Source of the DNA: JAVKLU01 sp031538895
GTDB taxonomy: Bacteria > Pseudomonadota > Gammaproteobacteria > Burkholderiales > Burkholderiaceae
DNA: 64,000 nt
Direction: 5' to 3'
Assembly: GCA_031538895.1 (NCBI GenBank)
Contig: JAVKLU010000041.1
Span: 1-64,000, forward strand
Both the position numbers and the translations under genes were made by a program. The notes under the pieces are model-generated. The model was not told where the DNA came from and did no database searches. It saw nothing but the letters and a program-made list of their open reading frames with translations. The first letter of the stretch is position 1. Each line of letters opens with the position of its first letter. This document shows positions 27,707 through 35,960 of this stretch, one piece after another.

Positions 27707-27732
27707 CTCATATCAACATGTAATGATATGAG
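27707..27732. repeat. Perfect 9-bp inverted repeat at the atpC/accessory boundary
   Basis: CTCATATCA (27707-27715), 8-base loop, TGATATGAG (27724-27732). The right arm covers the ATG (27728) of the next gene. AT-rich, with no T-run on the plus strand. Possibilities are an operator, a weak terminator for either strand, or a structure that hides the start codon. Confidence 0.65.
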
Positions 27733-28603
27733 AAAAGGAACTCAGCAACTCAACGCGATTGCCGCCAATCCATGGTTCACCGTCACAAGTGGTGTCGCAA
27801 GCATTTTCGGTTTCATCTGGTTCCTGTACGACAAATACGAGCTTACGCCAAAACTCATATCGTCCATCGCCTTTTTTGGTGCGCTGTTCATTCTCGTTTC
27901 TGGTTACATATATTCGGTGCGCGTAAGAACTGAGAATATAGCCCTTAGAGGACTGTCAGTAGTATTCCATGATATTAACGAGATATACCGAGACAAACTC
28001 CGCGAGGTCTTTTCTCTTGACAGTCCAGAAACCGATCCTGAATCTCTTCTTGCCCAAGAAGAATTGAGTTTGAAGGCCGTATGTCAGCGAATCGACAACA
28101 TTTTCAGCCGTGTTCTAAACCGTAATTGCATGGTGACGTTGAAGCTGGCGACAACTGAGGACAGCAAGTGCTTCGTGCGTACTTACATTCGAAGTCAAGA
28201 GCTATCCCCAAGAGATCAACCTAGACGAATGAAATATGCTGTTGGCTCAGGAGAAAATACAGCTTTCGACGAGTCGTTAGCCAGGCGATCTGATGGACTA
28301 CCATCTCACTTCTATTCATCGGACCTCAAAACGTTCAAAGATGGATACTCGAACCAGCGACAGCACTATGAGCGATATTACCGGAGCACGATTGTCGTTC
28401 CTATTAGAGGTGTCAACAAAGGTAAGGAGTCGACCCACGAAGAATTTGATCTAATTGGGTTTCTCTGCGTCGACACTTTGTCCGTTAACCGATTGAATAA
28501 CAACTTCCACCTTTTCATGCTCTCTGCCTTGGCTAATCAGATGTACAACTTCATGTCGCTAATGCGTGGCAAATACACCGTTGTTGTGGGCCAATCGAAA
28601 TGA
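27728..28603 (+). CDS. Two-TM protein with GAF-like cytosolic domain, function unknown
   Basis: A 291-aa protein with two hydrophobic helices (about residues 17-36 and 44-65), a charged linker, then a soluble domain from about 110 that ends like a GAF sensor domain: IVVPIRGV, FDLIGFLCVDTLS and FMLSALANQMYNFM. No family is recognised with confidence. The ATG lies inside a palindrome and has no Shine-Dalgarno sequence. The last four bases overlap the next gene. A short inner-membrane anchor plus sensor domain could suit signalling or defence; that is speculation. It lies at the left end of an accessory patch between atpC and dapD. Confidence 0.75.
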   Translation: MRKGTQQLNAIAANPWFTVTSGVASIFGFIWFLYDKYELTPKLISSIAFFGALFILVSGYIYSVRVRTENIALRGLSVVFHDINEIYRDKLREVFSLDSPETDPESLLAQEELSLKAVCQRIDNIFSRVLNRNCMVTLKLATTEDSKCFVRTYIRSQELSPRDQPRRMKYAVGSGENTAFDESLARRSDGLPSHFYSSDLKTFKDGYSNQRQHYERYYRSTIVVPIRGVNKGKESTHEEFDLIGFLCVDTLSVNRLNNNFHLFMLSALANQMYNFMSLMRGKYTVVVGQSK

Positions 28604-28938
28604 CACTTCTCAAACGCGCTTTCAACCTGTTTTCAACAACTCAGAAATCCTCAAATCGTATTGAGCCTCTCAACGTTGCAGATATCATTAGCTCCATATC
28701 CAGCAATTCAAACGATTGGAATAAGGCGGCAGTATCGCTTGCAGCAGATCATGAAAAAAGTTCTGGTAAGCGAATCTCCGTGGTTTGCTACCCTGCAAAC
28801 ATTGTAGAGCGCCCTATTACCTTTCCAGTGAAGACAACGACGGAATGGAACGTAATGGCCTTGAAATTGCTCTTAAGGACGAAGCGTAGTCGCAAGAAAG
28901 CTTTAACCCAACAAACATCTAAACAGGACGACTTATGA
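28600..28938 (+). CDS. Small hypothetical protein, coupled to the GAF-like gene
   Basis: A 112-aa protein of unknown function, not recognised. It is soluble, with a Ser/Asn-rich N-terminal half (NVADIISSISSNSNDWNKAA) and a basic C-terminus (TKRSRKKALTQQ). Four-base overlaps with both neighbours (ATGA at 28600 and at 28935) indicate coupled translation and support it as a real gene despite lack of known domains. Confidence 0.65.
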   Translation: MTLLKRAFNLFSTTQKSSNRIEPLNVADIISSISSNSNDWNKAAVSLAADHEKSSGKRISVVCYPANIVERPITFPVKTTTEWNVMALKLLLRTKRSRKKALTQQTSKQDDL

Positions 28939-29327
28939 AACTCGGTTACACAATCATCTATGTTCCAAATGTTGCCCAATCTCTGACATTTTTTGAAAGC
29001 GCGTTTGGCTTAGCACGTCGCTTTCTGCACGAGTCAGGTGATTATGGCGAACTTGAAACGGGTGAAACAACGCTCGCCTTTGCCTCGCACGAACTTGGGA
29101 ACGCACATTTTCCTAATGGTTTTGTCGCTGCAAGCGAATCCATCAAGCCTCTTGGCATCGAAATCGCCTTGGTTACATCGTCTGTTGTCGAGGCGCATGC
29201 TAAAGCCCTAGCCGCTGGTGCCACCGAGTTGCAAGAACCTGAGACCAAGTCATGGGGGCAAGTTGTCTCTTATGTCCGTTGTCCTGATGGAACTTTGGTT
29301 GAAATTTGCTCACCAGTCGGCAGCTAA
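28935..29327 (+). CDS. VOC (glyoxalase/bleomycin-resistance-like) family protein
   Basis: A 130-aa vicinal-oxygen-chelate fold protein. Repeated beta-alpha-beta units begin MKLGYTIIYVPNVAQSLTFF and GIEIALVTSSVVEAH; the end GQVVSYVRCPDGTLVEICSP is typical. Possible metal ligands are E in GIEIAL and E in LVEICSP; the usual first-strand histidine is absent. Substrate unknown. It overlaps the preceding gene by four bases. VOC genes of this type are frequent in integron cassettes, and an attC-like palindrome follows. Confidence 0.88.
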   Translation: MKLGYTIIYVPNVAQSLTFFESAFGLARRFLHESGDYGELETGETTLAFASHELGNAHFPNGFVAASESIKPLGIEIALVTSSVVEAHAKALAAGATELQEPETKSWGQVVSYVRCPDGTLVEICSPVGS

Positions 29328-29333
29328 AATACG

Positions 29334-29389
29334 GCATAACAAGTCAAACCAGCGGACTGTCTACGATAACCGCTGATTCAAGGTTTAGG
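29334..29389 (+). repeat. attC-like imperfect palindrome between the VOC and HNH genes
   Basis: GCATAAC (29334-29340) at the left and GTTTAG (29383-29388) at the right supply the AAC/GTT pair of integron recombination sites. Inside, CAGCGG (29350-29355) pairs with CCGCTG (29370-29375) around a 14-base loop, with partial pairing outside. The next ATG is at 29395, the spacing expected of a cassette. The right core deviates from GTTRRRY, so this is at best a degenerate site; no integrase is in the window. Confidence 0.35.
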
Positions 29390-29394
29390 AACTT

Positions 29395-29973
29395 ATGCCC
29401 ACAAAACCGCTTAACCGCTTGATGTTTATCCAAGGAAGGCTGTGCTTCTTCTGCAAGCAAGCCTTACCGACGACTGAGGCAAGCGTTGAACATTTACTCG
29501 CCAAATCCAATGGTGGAAACAACAGTGACGAAAACTGCGTAGCGTGCTGCAAGTCACTCAACACGCTGTTTGGTAGCATGTCGCTCAGAGAGAAGTTTCA
29601 GGTTGTTCTCAATCAAAAAGGACAGTTCAAATGCCCCAAAAATGTGGGGACTGTCAAAACAGCGGCGCCATTAAATGATCCGTCCGCCGTCATATCTCAA
29701 ACTAAATCTAAAGCTACTCCTAAAACACCACCTAAAACACCACCTAAAGCAGCACCAGTCGTCGAAACCAAAAACAGTAAGCTGGCTTTTGTTATCGCTA
29801 ATCTGAAACGGCGAGGCAATTCCAAACCGCGCAGCATCAAGACGCTGACAAGCGCTCTTGCCTCGCTTTATCCTAAAGATATGCCCGAAGAGGAGTTGGC
29901 TTCATTATTCCAGCAATTGCAATCAACAGGCCAAGTCATCGTCACCGAAGACAAGGTGATGTATGCGTTTTGA
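29395..29973 (+). CDS. HNH-type nuclease-like protein with C-terminal winged-helix-like domain
   Basis: A 192-aa protein. The N-terminal third looks like an HNH/zinc module: CFFC (residues 17-20), EHLLAKSNGG, then an asparagine and CVACC. A Pro/Lys linker built from a duplicated 12-base unit (29719-29742, PKTPPKTPP) joins a C-terminal domain of about 65 residues resembling a small DNA-binding fold (SIKTLTSALASLYP, EEELASLFQQLQSTGQVIV). Function unknown; nuclease activity is inferred. It is convergent with dapD. Confidence 0.75.
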   Translation: MPTKPLNRLMFIQGRLCFFCKQALPTTEASVEHLLAKSNGGNNSDENCVACCKSLNTLFGSMSLREKFQVVLNQKGQFKCPKNVGTVKTAAPLNDPSAVISQTKSKATPKTPPKTPPKAAPVVETKNSKLAFVIANLKRRGNSKPRSIKTLTSALASLYPKDMPEEELASLFQQLQSTGQVIVTEDKVMYAF

Positions 29974-30026
29974 ATCACCAATCCTAAGATCAAGCGAATA
30001 AGGTAGGAGAAGCCCCCGCCAATTGA

Positions 30027-30851
30027 TTACACGCCGCGCAACAATTCGTTAATGCCGACTTTGGCGCGTGTTTGTTTATCAACTTTTTTGACGATGACCG
30101 CGCAATACAGACTGTATTTACCATCTGCTGAAGGCAGATTCCCAGACACGACAACAGAACCGGCAGGAATACGACCATAACTAAACTCGCCCGTTGCGCG
30201 ATCGTAAATTTTTGTCGATTGTCCCAAGTACACGCCCATCGAAATCACACTGCCCTCTTCGACGATTACACCTTCAACGACTTCAGAACGCGCGCCAATA
30301 AAGCAATCATCTTCGATGATGGTGGGGTTTGCTTGCAAAGGCTCTAGCACACCGCCAATTCCAACGCCACCCGACAAATGGACGTTTTTACCGATTTGTG
30401 CGCACGACCCCACTGTCGCCCAGGTATCCACCATCGTACCCTCACCCACATAGGCGCCGATATTGACAAAAGATGGCATCAACACCACGGCTTTACCAAT
30501 AAAACTGCCACGACGCGCAGCTGCTGGCGGAACCACACGAAAACCGGCTGTTTGAAAATCATTCGCGCTGAAATTCGCAAATTTTGAAGGCACTTTGTCA
30601 TATGCCGGAATGCCGCTATCTGCACCGATCAATTGGTTTTCCTCCATACGAAACGACAATAAAACGGCTTTTTTCAACCATTGATGCGTATGCCATTGCC
30701 CTTCAATTTTTTCAGCGACACGCAAACGTCCCTTATCCAATTCACTCAAAACAGCTTGAACAGCTTGACGCAAATCAGTGCTGACATTGGCAGGCGTAAT
30801 TTCTGCGCGGGTTTCCCACGCTTGATCAATAATTTTTTCCAAAGTATGCAT
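30027..30851 (-). CDS. dapD: 2,3,4,5-tetrahydropyridine-2,6-dicarboxylate N-succinyltransferase
   Basis: Lysine/diaminopimelate pathway enzyme (274 aa, the E. coli length) that succinylates tetrahydrodipicolinate. The left-handed beta-helix hexapeptides are clear (GEGTMVDTWATVGSCAQIG, GGVGIGGVLEPLQANP, IEDDCFIGARSEVVEG). The ATG at 30851 is chosen over a TTG three codons upstream. Transcribed after dapC. The usual third gene, dapE, does not follow; convergent accessory genes do. Confidence 0.96.
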   Translation of the reverse strand: MHTLEKIIDQAWETRAEITPANVSTDLRQAVQAVLSELDKGRLRVAEKIEGQWHTHQWLKKAVLLSFRMEENQLIGADSGIPAYDKVPSKFANFSANDFQTAGFRVVPPAAARRGSFIGKAVVLMPSFVNIGAYVGEGTMVDTWATVGSCAQIGKNVHLSGGVGIGGVLEPLQANPTIIEDDCFIGARSEVVEGVIVEEGSVISMGVYLGQSTKIYDRATGEFSYGRIPAGSVVVSGNLPSADGKYSLYCAVIVKKVDKQTRAKVGINELLRGV

Positions 30852-30896
30852 AGTTATCAATAAGTAGAAATGTGACTGTTTTTTTTACCAAAAATT

Positions 30897-32168
30897 TTAT
30901 GTGTGAATTTTGGAAACGCCGCGTAAAAAATCCACGATACGGTGTGCTGCCATCACGCATTCCTCAAGCGGAGCGACCAGGGCCATACGAACAAAGCCCT
31001 TTCCTGGATTGACGCCCGCGTCGTTAGGACGCGCCAAATAACTGCCTGGCAAAACCGTGACACCTTGCGAGCGATATAGGTTTTTCGCAAATTCAGTATC
31101 GTCAAAATAATCATCGACTCGCGTCCATACATAAAACCCTGCGGCGGGTTGAGTCACCGGCAAGACTGTCGCGAGTATGGGTATGACTTGCGCGAATTTC
31201 TGAGCATACAAACGCCTGTTTTCAATCACATGCGCCTCATCTTGCCATGCGGTAAGTGAAGTTTTTTGTACGGCCCCGCCCATCGCACAGCCATGATAGG
31301 TACGGTAGCGCGTAAATGCGGCGATTAAATCGGCATCGCCGGCGACAAAACCTGAGCGCAAACCTGGTACGTTAGAGCGTTTAGATAAGCTGGAACAGAT
31401 CAGTAGATTATGAAAGTCCGTTCGCCCCAATTTTTGCGCGGCACTGAGCGCGCCTAAAGGCGCGCGCTCCTCGGCAAAATAAATTTCAGAATAACACTCG
31501 TCGCTCACAATCACAAAACCATAACGGTCTGATAAAGCGAACAAATCGCGCCATTCCTCTTGACTCATTACCGCGCCACTGGGGTTGTCTGGACTACACA
31601 CAAATACCAATTGCGTGCGCGCCCAAATGGTGTCGGGGACGCTTTGGTAATCATGGGCAAAGTTACGATTAGGGTCAGCGTTGACAAAATAAGTCTGTGC
31701 CCCAGCCAACAAGGCCGCACCTTCATAAATTTGATAAAACGGATTGGGGCACACGACAATCGGTTTTAAGTTGTTATCCAATTTTCGTCCCACCACTGTT
31801 TGCGCAATCGAAAACAAGGCTTCACGCGATCCATTGACCGGAATCACCTGTGTATTGGGATCGCATGACAGCAAGTCATAACGCCGCGTAATCCACTGGC
31901 TCATCGCTTTACGCAGGGCTTCGCTTCCCTGCGTGCTGGGATAAAACGAAAGTTCCGTAACGGCACTGGAAAAAGCGTCTTGAATCAATTGCGATGTCGC
32001 ATGTTTGGGTTCACCGATACCCAAATTGATCGGAGCACAATTGCTAGGCGGCGGCACGCCTTGAAACAACACACGTAATTTTTCAAATGGATATGACTGC
32101 AATTGCGCCAGATCAGGATTGCAGTAAGTCACCGCACGCATAGAAAAATCAGTGGATAAGGCGTTCAT
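30897..32168 (-). CDS. dapC: Succinyldiaminopimelate transaminase
   Basis: PLP-dependent class I/II aminotransferase (423 aa) that makes N-succinyl-LL-2,6-diaminopimelate. Motifs: NLGIGEPKH near the N-terminus, CSPDNPSGAVMS, SDECYSEIYF and the PLP-lysine region SSLSKRSNVPGLRSGF. Adjacency to dapD supports DapC over other aminotransferases. The ATG at 32168 follows AAGGAC with suitable spacing. Confidence 0.92.
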   Translation of the reverse strand: MNALSTDFSMRAVTYCNPDLAQLQSYPFEKLRVLFQGVPPPSNCAPINLGIGEPKHATSQLIQDAFSSAVTELSFYPSTQGSEALRKAMSQWITRRYDLLSCDPNTQVIPVNGSREALFSIAQTVVGRKLDNNLKPIVVCPNPFYQIYEGAALLAGAQTYFVNADPNRNFAHDYQSVPDTIWARTQLVFVCSPDNPSGAVMSQEEWRDLFALSDRYGFVIVSDECYSEIYFAEERAPLGALSAAQKLGRTDFHNLLICSSLSKRSNVPGLRSGFVAGDADLIAAFTRYRTYHGCAMGGAVQKTSLTAWQDEAHVIENRRLYAQKFAQVIPILATVLPVTQPAAGFYVWTRVDDYFDDTEFAKNLYRSQGVTVLPGSYLARPNDAGVNPGKGFVRMALVAPLEECVMAAHRIVDFLRGVSKIHT

Positions 32169-32189
32169 CAATCAGTCCTTTTTAAATTT

Positions 32190-33587
32190 TTAATCGGACC
32201 ACGGCAATTGCGCATCGGGTTTAAAACGCAGAATTTGTGTTTTAAATTGGGTTTGAATTCGTTTCAGTGCGACCGCGTTATCGGCTTCAAATCGCATCAC
32301 AATCACAGGCGTGGTGTTGGATGCGCGCACTAAACCAAAACCATCGGCGTACTCAACGCGCATCCCATCGATCGTAATTAACTCTTTCGCATCAGCAAAA
32401 ACACCCTGATTTTGAATATCACGAATTAAACGATGGTTGTCGCCTTCGGCCGTAGCGCAATGCAATTCTGGTGTATTGGCCAATGCCTGTGGCAAGGCTT
32501 CGAGGACGGCACTGGGATTATCAAAAGGACTCAAAATCTCTAATAAGCGAACGGCGGTATAGAGCGCATCATCAAAACCAAACCACCGTTCGGCAAAGAA
32601 AATATGTCCGCTCATTTCACCACCCAATGCGGCATTCAGCTCACGCATACGTGCTTTGACTAAAGAATGCCCGGTTGGACACATTACGGGAATCCCACCC
32701 GCAGTTGCAATTTCATGCGCCAACAAGCGCGTGCACTTGACATCAAAGGCAATTGTCGCGCCTTTGACGCGCGTCAAAATATCACGCGCAAACAACATCA
32801 TTTGCCGATCAGGAAAAATATTTACGCCATTAGCAGTCACTACGCCTAAACGATCGCCATCGCCATCAAAAGCTAAACCAATATCGGCTTTTTGCGCAAT
32901 CACTTCACGAATTAAATCTTGTAAATTTTTGGGATCAGCCGGATCAGGATGATGGTTGGGAAAATTGCCATCAATGTCACAAAATAATTCGATGACTTCG
33001 CAACCTAAAGTGCGTAACAATGGACCAGCAAAACCGCCGGCAACACCATTACCACAATCAAGCACCACTTTTAAGGAACGCGCCAAAGTGCTGTCAGAAC
33101 AAACACGTTGCAAATACTGTGGCCACAAATCATGCAATGTAATTTGACCTTGCGTTTTGGCGGTGAAATCCAAATGACAAATCCGTTGATACAAGGCTTG
33201 AATCGTCGCACCATAAATCGCTTGCCCATCCAACACCATTTTAAAACCGTTGTAGTTCGACGGATTGTGACTACCCGTAATTTGAATCCCCGACAAAGCC
33301 AATTGCGTACAGCCGTAATAAGTCAGGGGCGTTGGCACTTGACCAATATCAATCACCACCAGTCCGCAATCGGCTAAACCCTCGGCTAAGGCGCGCGATA
33401 GACTGGGGCTAGACAAACGTCCATCGCGTCCCAAAACTACTTTTTGTTGCTTGAGATTCATAACAGCGCTACCAAACGCCCTGCCCAAATGATAGGCAAA
33501 ATCATCGGTCAGTTCCAATTCAACAATACCGCGAATATCGTAGGCCTTAAAAATATGTGCGGGGGGTGTATAGGCGATCGTAGTCAT
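32190..33587 (-). CDS. Phosphomannomutase/phosphoglucomutase (AlgC type)
   Basis: Alpha-D-phosphohexomutase of 465 aa. The catalytic serine lies in GIQITGSHNPSNYNGFKM, the metal site in AFDGDGDRLG, and the sugar-recognition loop in GGEMSGHIFF. It supplies hexose-1-phosphates for LPS and exopolysaccharide. It begins FKAYDIRGIV, as AlgC/ManB enzymes do. The usual start is ATG 33587. Confidence 0.93.
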   Translation of the reverse strand: MTTIAYTPPAHIFKAYDIRGIVELELTDDFAYHLGRAFGSAVMNLKQQKVVLGRDGRLSSPSLSRALAEGLADCGLVVIDIGQVPTPLTYYGCTQLALSGIQITGSHNPSNYNGFKMVLDGQAIYGATIQALYQRICHLDFTAKTQGQITLHDLWPQYLQRVCSDSTLARSLKVVLDCGNGVAGGFAGPLLRTLGCEVIELFCDIDGNFPNHHPDPADPKNLQDLIREVIAQKADIGLAFDGDGDRLGVVTANGVNIFPDRQMMLFARDILTRVKGATIAFDVKCTRLLAHEIATAGGIPVMCPTGHSLVKARMRELNAALGGEMSGHIFFAERWFGFDDALYTAVRLLEILSPFDNPSAVLEALPQALANTPELHCATAEGDNHRLIRDIQNQGVFADAKELITIDGMRVEYADGFGLVRASNTTPVIVMRFEADNAVALKRIQTQFKTQILRFKPDAQLPWSD

Positions 33588-33597
33588 CAATAAACAC

Positions 33598-34638
33598 TTA
33601 AAAATTTACAGAAGGTATTTGACGCGGCGTACGCAGTGCTAATGCCTGTGCGATCGCGCTGATGTGTGCAGGAGTCGTGCCGCAACAGCCCCCTGCAATA
33701 TTCAACAAACCTGCTTGTGCGAAATCATCTAGCATCCGCGCGGTATCGGTAGGCGTTTCATCAAAGCCCGTTTCACTCATTGGATTAGGTAATCCGGCAT
33801 TGGGGTAAATACACACCGCGGTATCGACAAGTGTCGCTAGCTCTTGCGCATAAGGCCGCATTAAAGCTGCGCCCAAGGCGCAATTTAAACCGACGGTCAT
33901 TGGCTTTATATGACGAATCGAAATCCAAAATGCTTCAACGGTTTGTCCCGATAACAAACGTCCCGACGCATCCGTCACCGTGCCAGACACCATGACCGGA
34001 AGCTGAGTTCCGCTGTCTTCAAAAAACGCCGCTAATGCAAACAACGCAGCTTTGCAATTGAGCGTATCAAATACGGTTTCAACTAACAAAATATCAACGC
34101 CGCCTTCAACCAGCGCTTCGATTTGTTCGCGATATGCTGCGACTAACTCATCAAAAGTAACATTGCGCGCGCCAGGATTGTTCACATCCGGCGAGATTGA
34201 CGCGGTTTTGGGCGTAGGTCCAATCGCACCGGCAACAAAACGTGGTTTATCGCTGGTGCTGTATTGATCGACAACTTTTCGGGCAATTTTTGCCGAGGCG
34301 ATATTCATCTCGCGAACGAATTGAAGCATGTAATAGTCCGCTTGCGCAATCGCATTGGCACCAAAAGTATTGGTTTCAATAATGTCAGCGCCAGCGGCTA
34401 AATATTGGCCGTGAATTTCTTCAATTACTTGCGGGCGAGTTAAAGACAACAACTCATTACTGCCACGTAAAAAAATTTCACGCTCGCACGCTGGCGCAGT
34501 AAACGAAACAAAACGATCAGCTCGGTAATCAGCCTCAGTCAATTTGTATTGTTGAATCATGGTTCCCATCGCGCCATCCATGATCAAAATACGCATTTTC
34601 ATTAATTCGCGAAGCTTTCTTTCAATTGAATTCATCAT
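33598..34638 (-). CDS. metH: Homocysteine S-methyltransferase module of cobalamin-dependent methionine synthase
   Basis: 346-aa stand-alone protein equivalent to the N-terminal homocysteine/zinc barrel of MetH. It begins near ILIMDGAMGTMIQQYKL. Zinc ligands are C253 (GLNCALG) and C318-C319 (GGCCGTTP). In many Burkholderiales, MetH is split into this part and a folate/B12 part usually encoded next to it; here pgm follows instead, so the partner must be elsewhere. Two adjacent ATGs (34638, 34635) are candidate starts; further upstream codons overlap terC. Confidence 0.88.
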   Translation of the reverse strand: MMNSIERKLRELMKMRILIMDGAMGTMIQQYKLTEADYRADRFVSFTAPACEREIFLRGSNELLSLTRPQVIEEIHGQYLAAGADIIETNTFGANAIAQADYYMLQFVREMNIASAKIARKVVDQYSTSDKPRFVAGAIGPTPKTASISPDVNNPGARNVTFDELVAAYREQIEALVEGGVDILLVETVFDTLNCKAALFALAAFFEDSGTQLPVMVSGTVTDASGRLLSGQTVEAFWISIRHIKPMTVGLNCALGAALMRPYAQELATLVDTAVCIYPNAGLPNPMSETGFDETPTDTARMLDDFAQAGLLNIAGGCCGTTPAHISAIAQALALRTPRQIPSVNF

Positions 34639-34673
34639 TATTGACTGCGAATATTGGATTCTAAAAAATGTAT

Positions 34674-35381
34674 TTAAATCGTTTTTTGTGCCGCACGTTT
34701 TTTGAGAAGATGCCCAACTAGGATGACGCCCACAGCGCCCAATACTTCCATCGTCCATTTAATCCACGGCTGATACGGTGCAATAAAGCCTTGTACAAAA
34801 ACATCGGATACGAGCAGACCACCAGATAGCCAACCCAATAAACCGGCGCCAAAAATAATCACCCAAGGGAAACGATCCATGATCTTCAGTACCAACTGAC
34901 TGCCCGCAATCACAATCGGAATCGAAATTAAAATTCCTAACACTACCAAAAATACATCTCCTTTGGCTGCCGCAGCAACTGCAATCACATTATCTAAACT
35001 CATCACTGCATCAGCCACAATAATTGTTTTGATCGCAATCCAGAGTTTTTCGCTAGCTGAAATATCCTTATGCTCGTCGTTATCGTTCAACAATAATTTC
35101 ACACCAATTACCAACAGCAATAGACCACCGATAATTTTCAAAAAAGGAACTGATAGCAAAGTTAAGGCAAAACTGATCAGAACAATGCGCAAGCCAACCG
35201 CACCGACCATGCCCCAAAAAATACCTTTGCGACGTTGTTCCGGTGGTAAATGACGGCACGCCAAGCCAATCAAAATCGCGTTATCACCGCCTAGCAGAAT
35301 ATCAATCATGATAATTTGCAGCAAGCTAATATAAAAAGTCGGAGTGCTTAATGACTGAATAATGACGTCTAAAAAATCCAT
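34674..35381 (-). CDS. TerC family integral membrane protein
   Basis: 235-aa membrane protein with about seven hydrophobic segments and the family's acidic intramembrane motifs, IDILLGGDNAILIGLA and ADAVMSLDNVIAVAAAA. TerC/YjbE/MntX-like proteins are linked to metal (notably manganese) export in several bacteria; the substrate here is unknown. AAGGAC precedes the ATG at 35381. Confidence 0.9.
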   Translation of the reverse strand: MDFLDVIIQSLSTPTFYISLLQIIMIDILLGGDNAILIGLACRHLPPEQRRKGIFWGMVGAVGLRIVLISFALTLLSVPFLKIIGGLLLLVIGVKLLLNDNDEHKDISASEKLWIAIKTIIVADAVMSLDNVIAVAAAAKGDVFLVVLGILISIPIVIAGSQLVLKIMDRFPWVIIFGAGLLGWLSGGLLVSDVFVQGFIAPYQPWIKWTMEVLGAVGVILVGHLLKKRAAQKTI

Positions 35382-35418
35382 AAAAAGTCCTTGATATGTT
35401 CGATTAAGTTACTTTATA

Positions 35419-35452
35419 TTGAGTTAATACTGATGTTGAGTTAATACTGAAC
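35419..35452. repeat. 17-bp tandem duplication upstream of terC
   Basis: TTGAGTTAATACTGA occurs at 35419-35433 and again, identical over 15 bases, at 35436-35450 (period 17). The element CGATTAAG flanks the pair at 35401-35408 and 35460-35467. It lies in the 81-base gap between hldC and terC, in the terC leader. Confidence 0.85.
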
Positions 35453-35462
35453 AAGTGATCGA

Positions 35463-35945
35463 TTAAGTGCCGCGAATTTTTTGTAGCAAGCGCGTTGTCG
35501 AGCGCTCAAATTCAAACGCGATCGCATGACAAATTCCACCATACTGGGCGACCGCGCGACCTTCTGGCGTTTGTTCGATCTGATAGTCACCACCCTTCAC
35601 ATAAATAGGTGGCTGCAAAACCCGTACTAAGGATTCCGCCGTCGCTTCATCAAACGATAAAACAAAGGTCACAACATCCAAGGCCGCCAAAATTGCCATC
35701 CGATCTTCGCAAACATTGAGCGGCCTATCGTCGCCCTTACCTAAAAGTTTAACCGACGCATCAGTGTTGACACCAATCACTAAAGCCATGCCCAGCGCGC
35801 GTGCGCGCGCCAAGTAAGTCACATGCCCTCGGTGCAAAATATCAAACACGCCATTGGTCAAAACCCATTTTTCGGGCAGACGTTCACGCCATGATGCAAG
35901 GTTATCCAAACTCACCACTTTTTGTTCAAACACGACATTACTCAT
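35463..35945 (-). CDS. hldC: D-glycero-beta-D-manno-heptose 1-phosphate adenylyltransferase
   Basis: 160-aa nucleotidyltransferase corresponding to the C-terminal half of E. coli HldE (RfaE2). The active-site segment is TNGVFDILHRGHVTYL, with later VIGVNTDASVK, RMAILAALD and YVKGGDY motifs. It activates heptose-1-phosphate for LPS core assembly. The kinase half (HldA) is not in this window. Confidence 0.92.
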   Translation of the reverse strand: MSNVVFEQKVVSLDNLASWRERLPEKWVLTNGVFDILHRGHVTYLARARALGMALVIGVNTDASVKLLGKGDDRPLNVCEDRMAILAALDVVTFVLSFDEATAESLVRVLQPPIYVKGGDYQIEQTPEGRAVAQYGGICHAIAFEFERSTTRLLQKIRGT

Positions 35946-35960
35946 GATGTATCAATCTTT

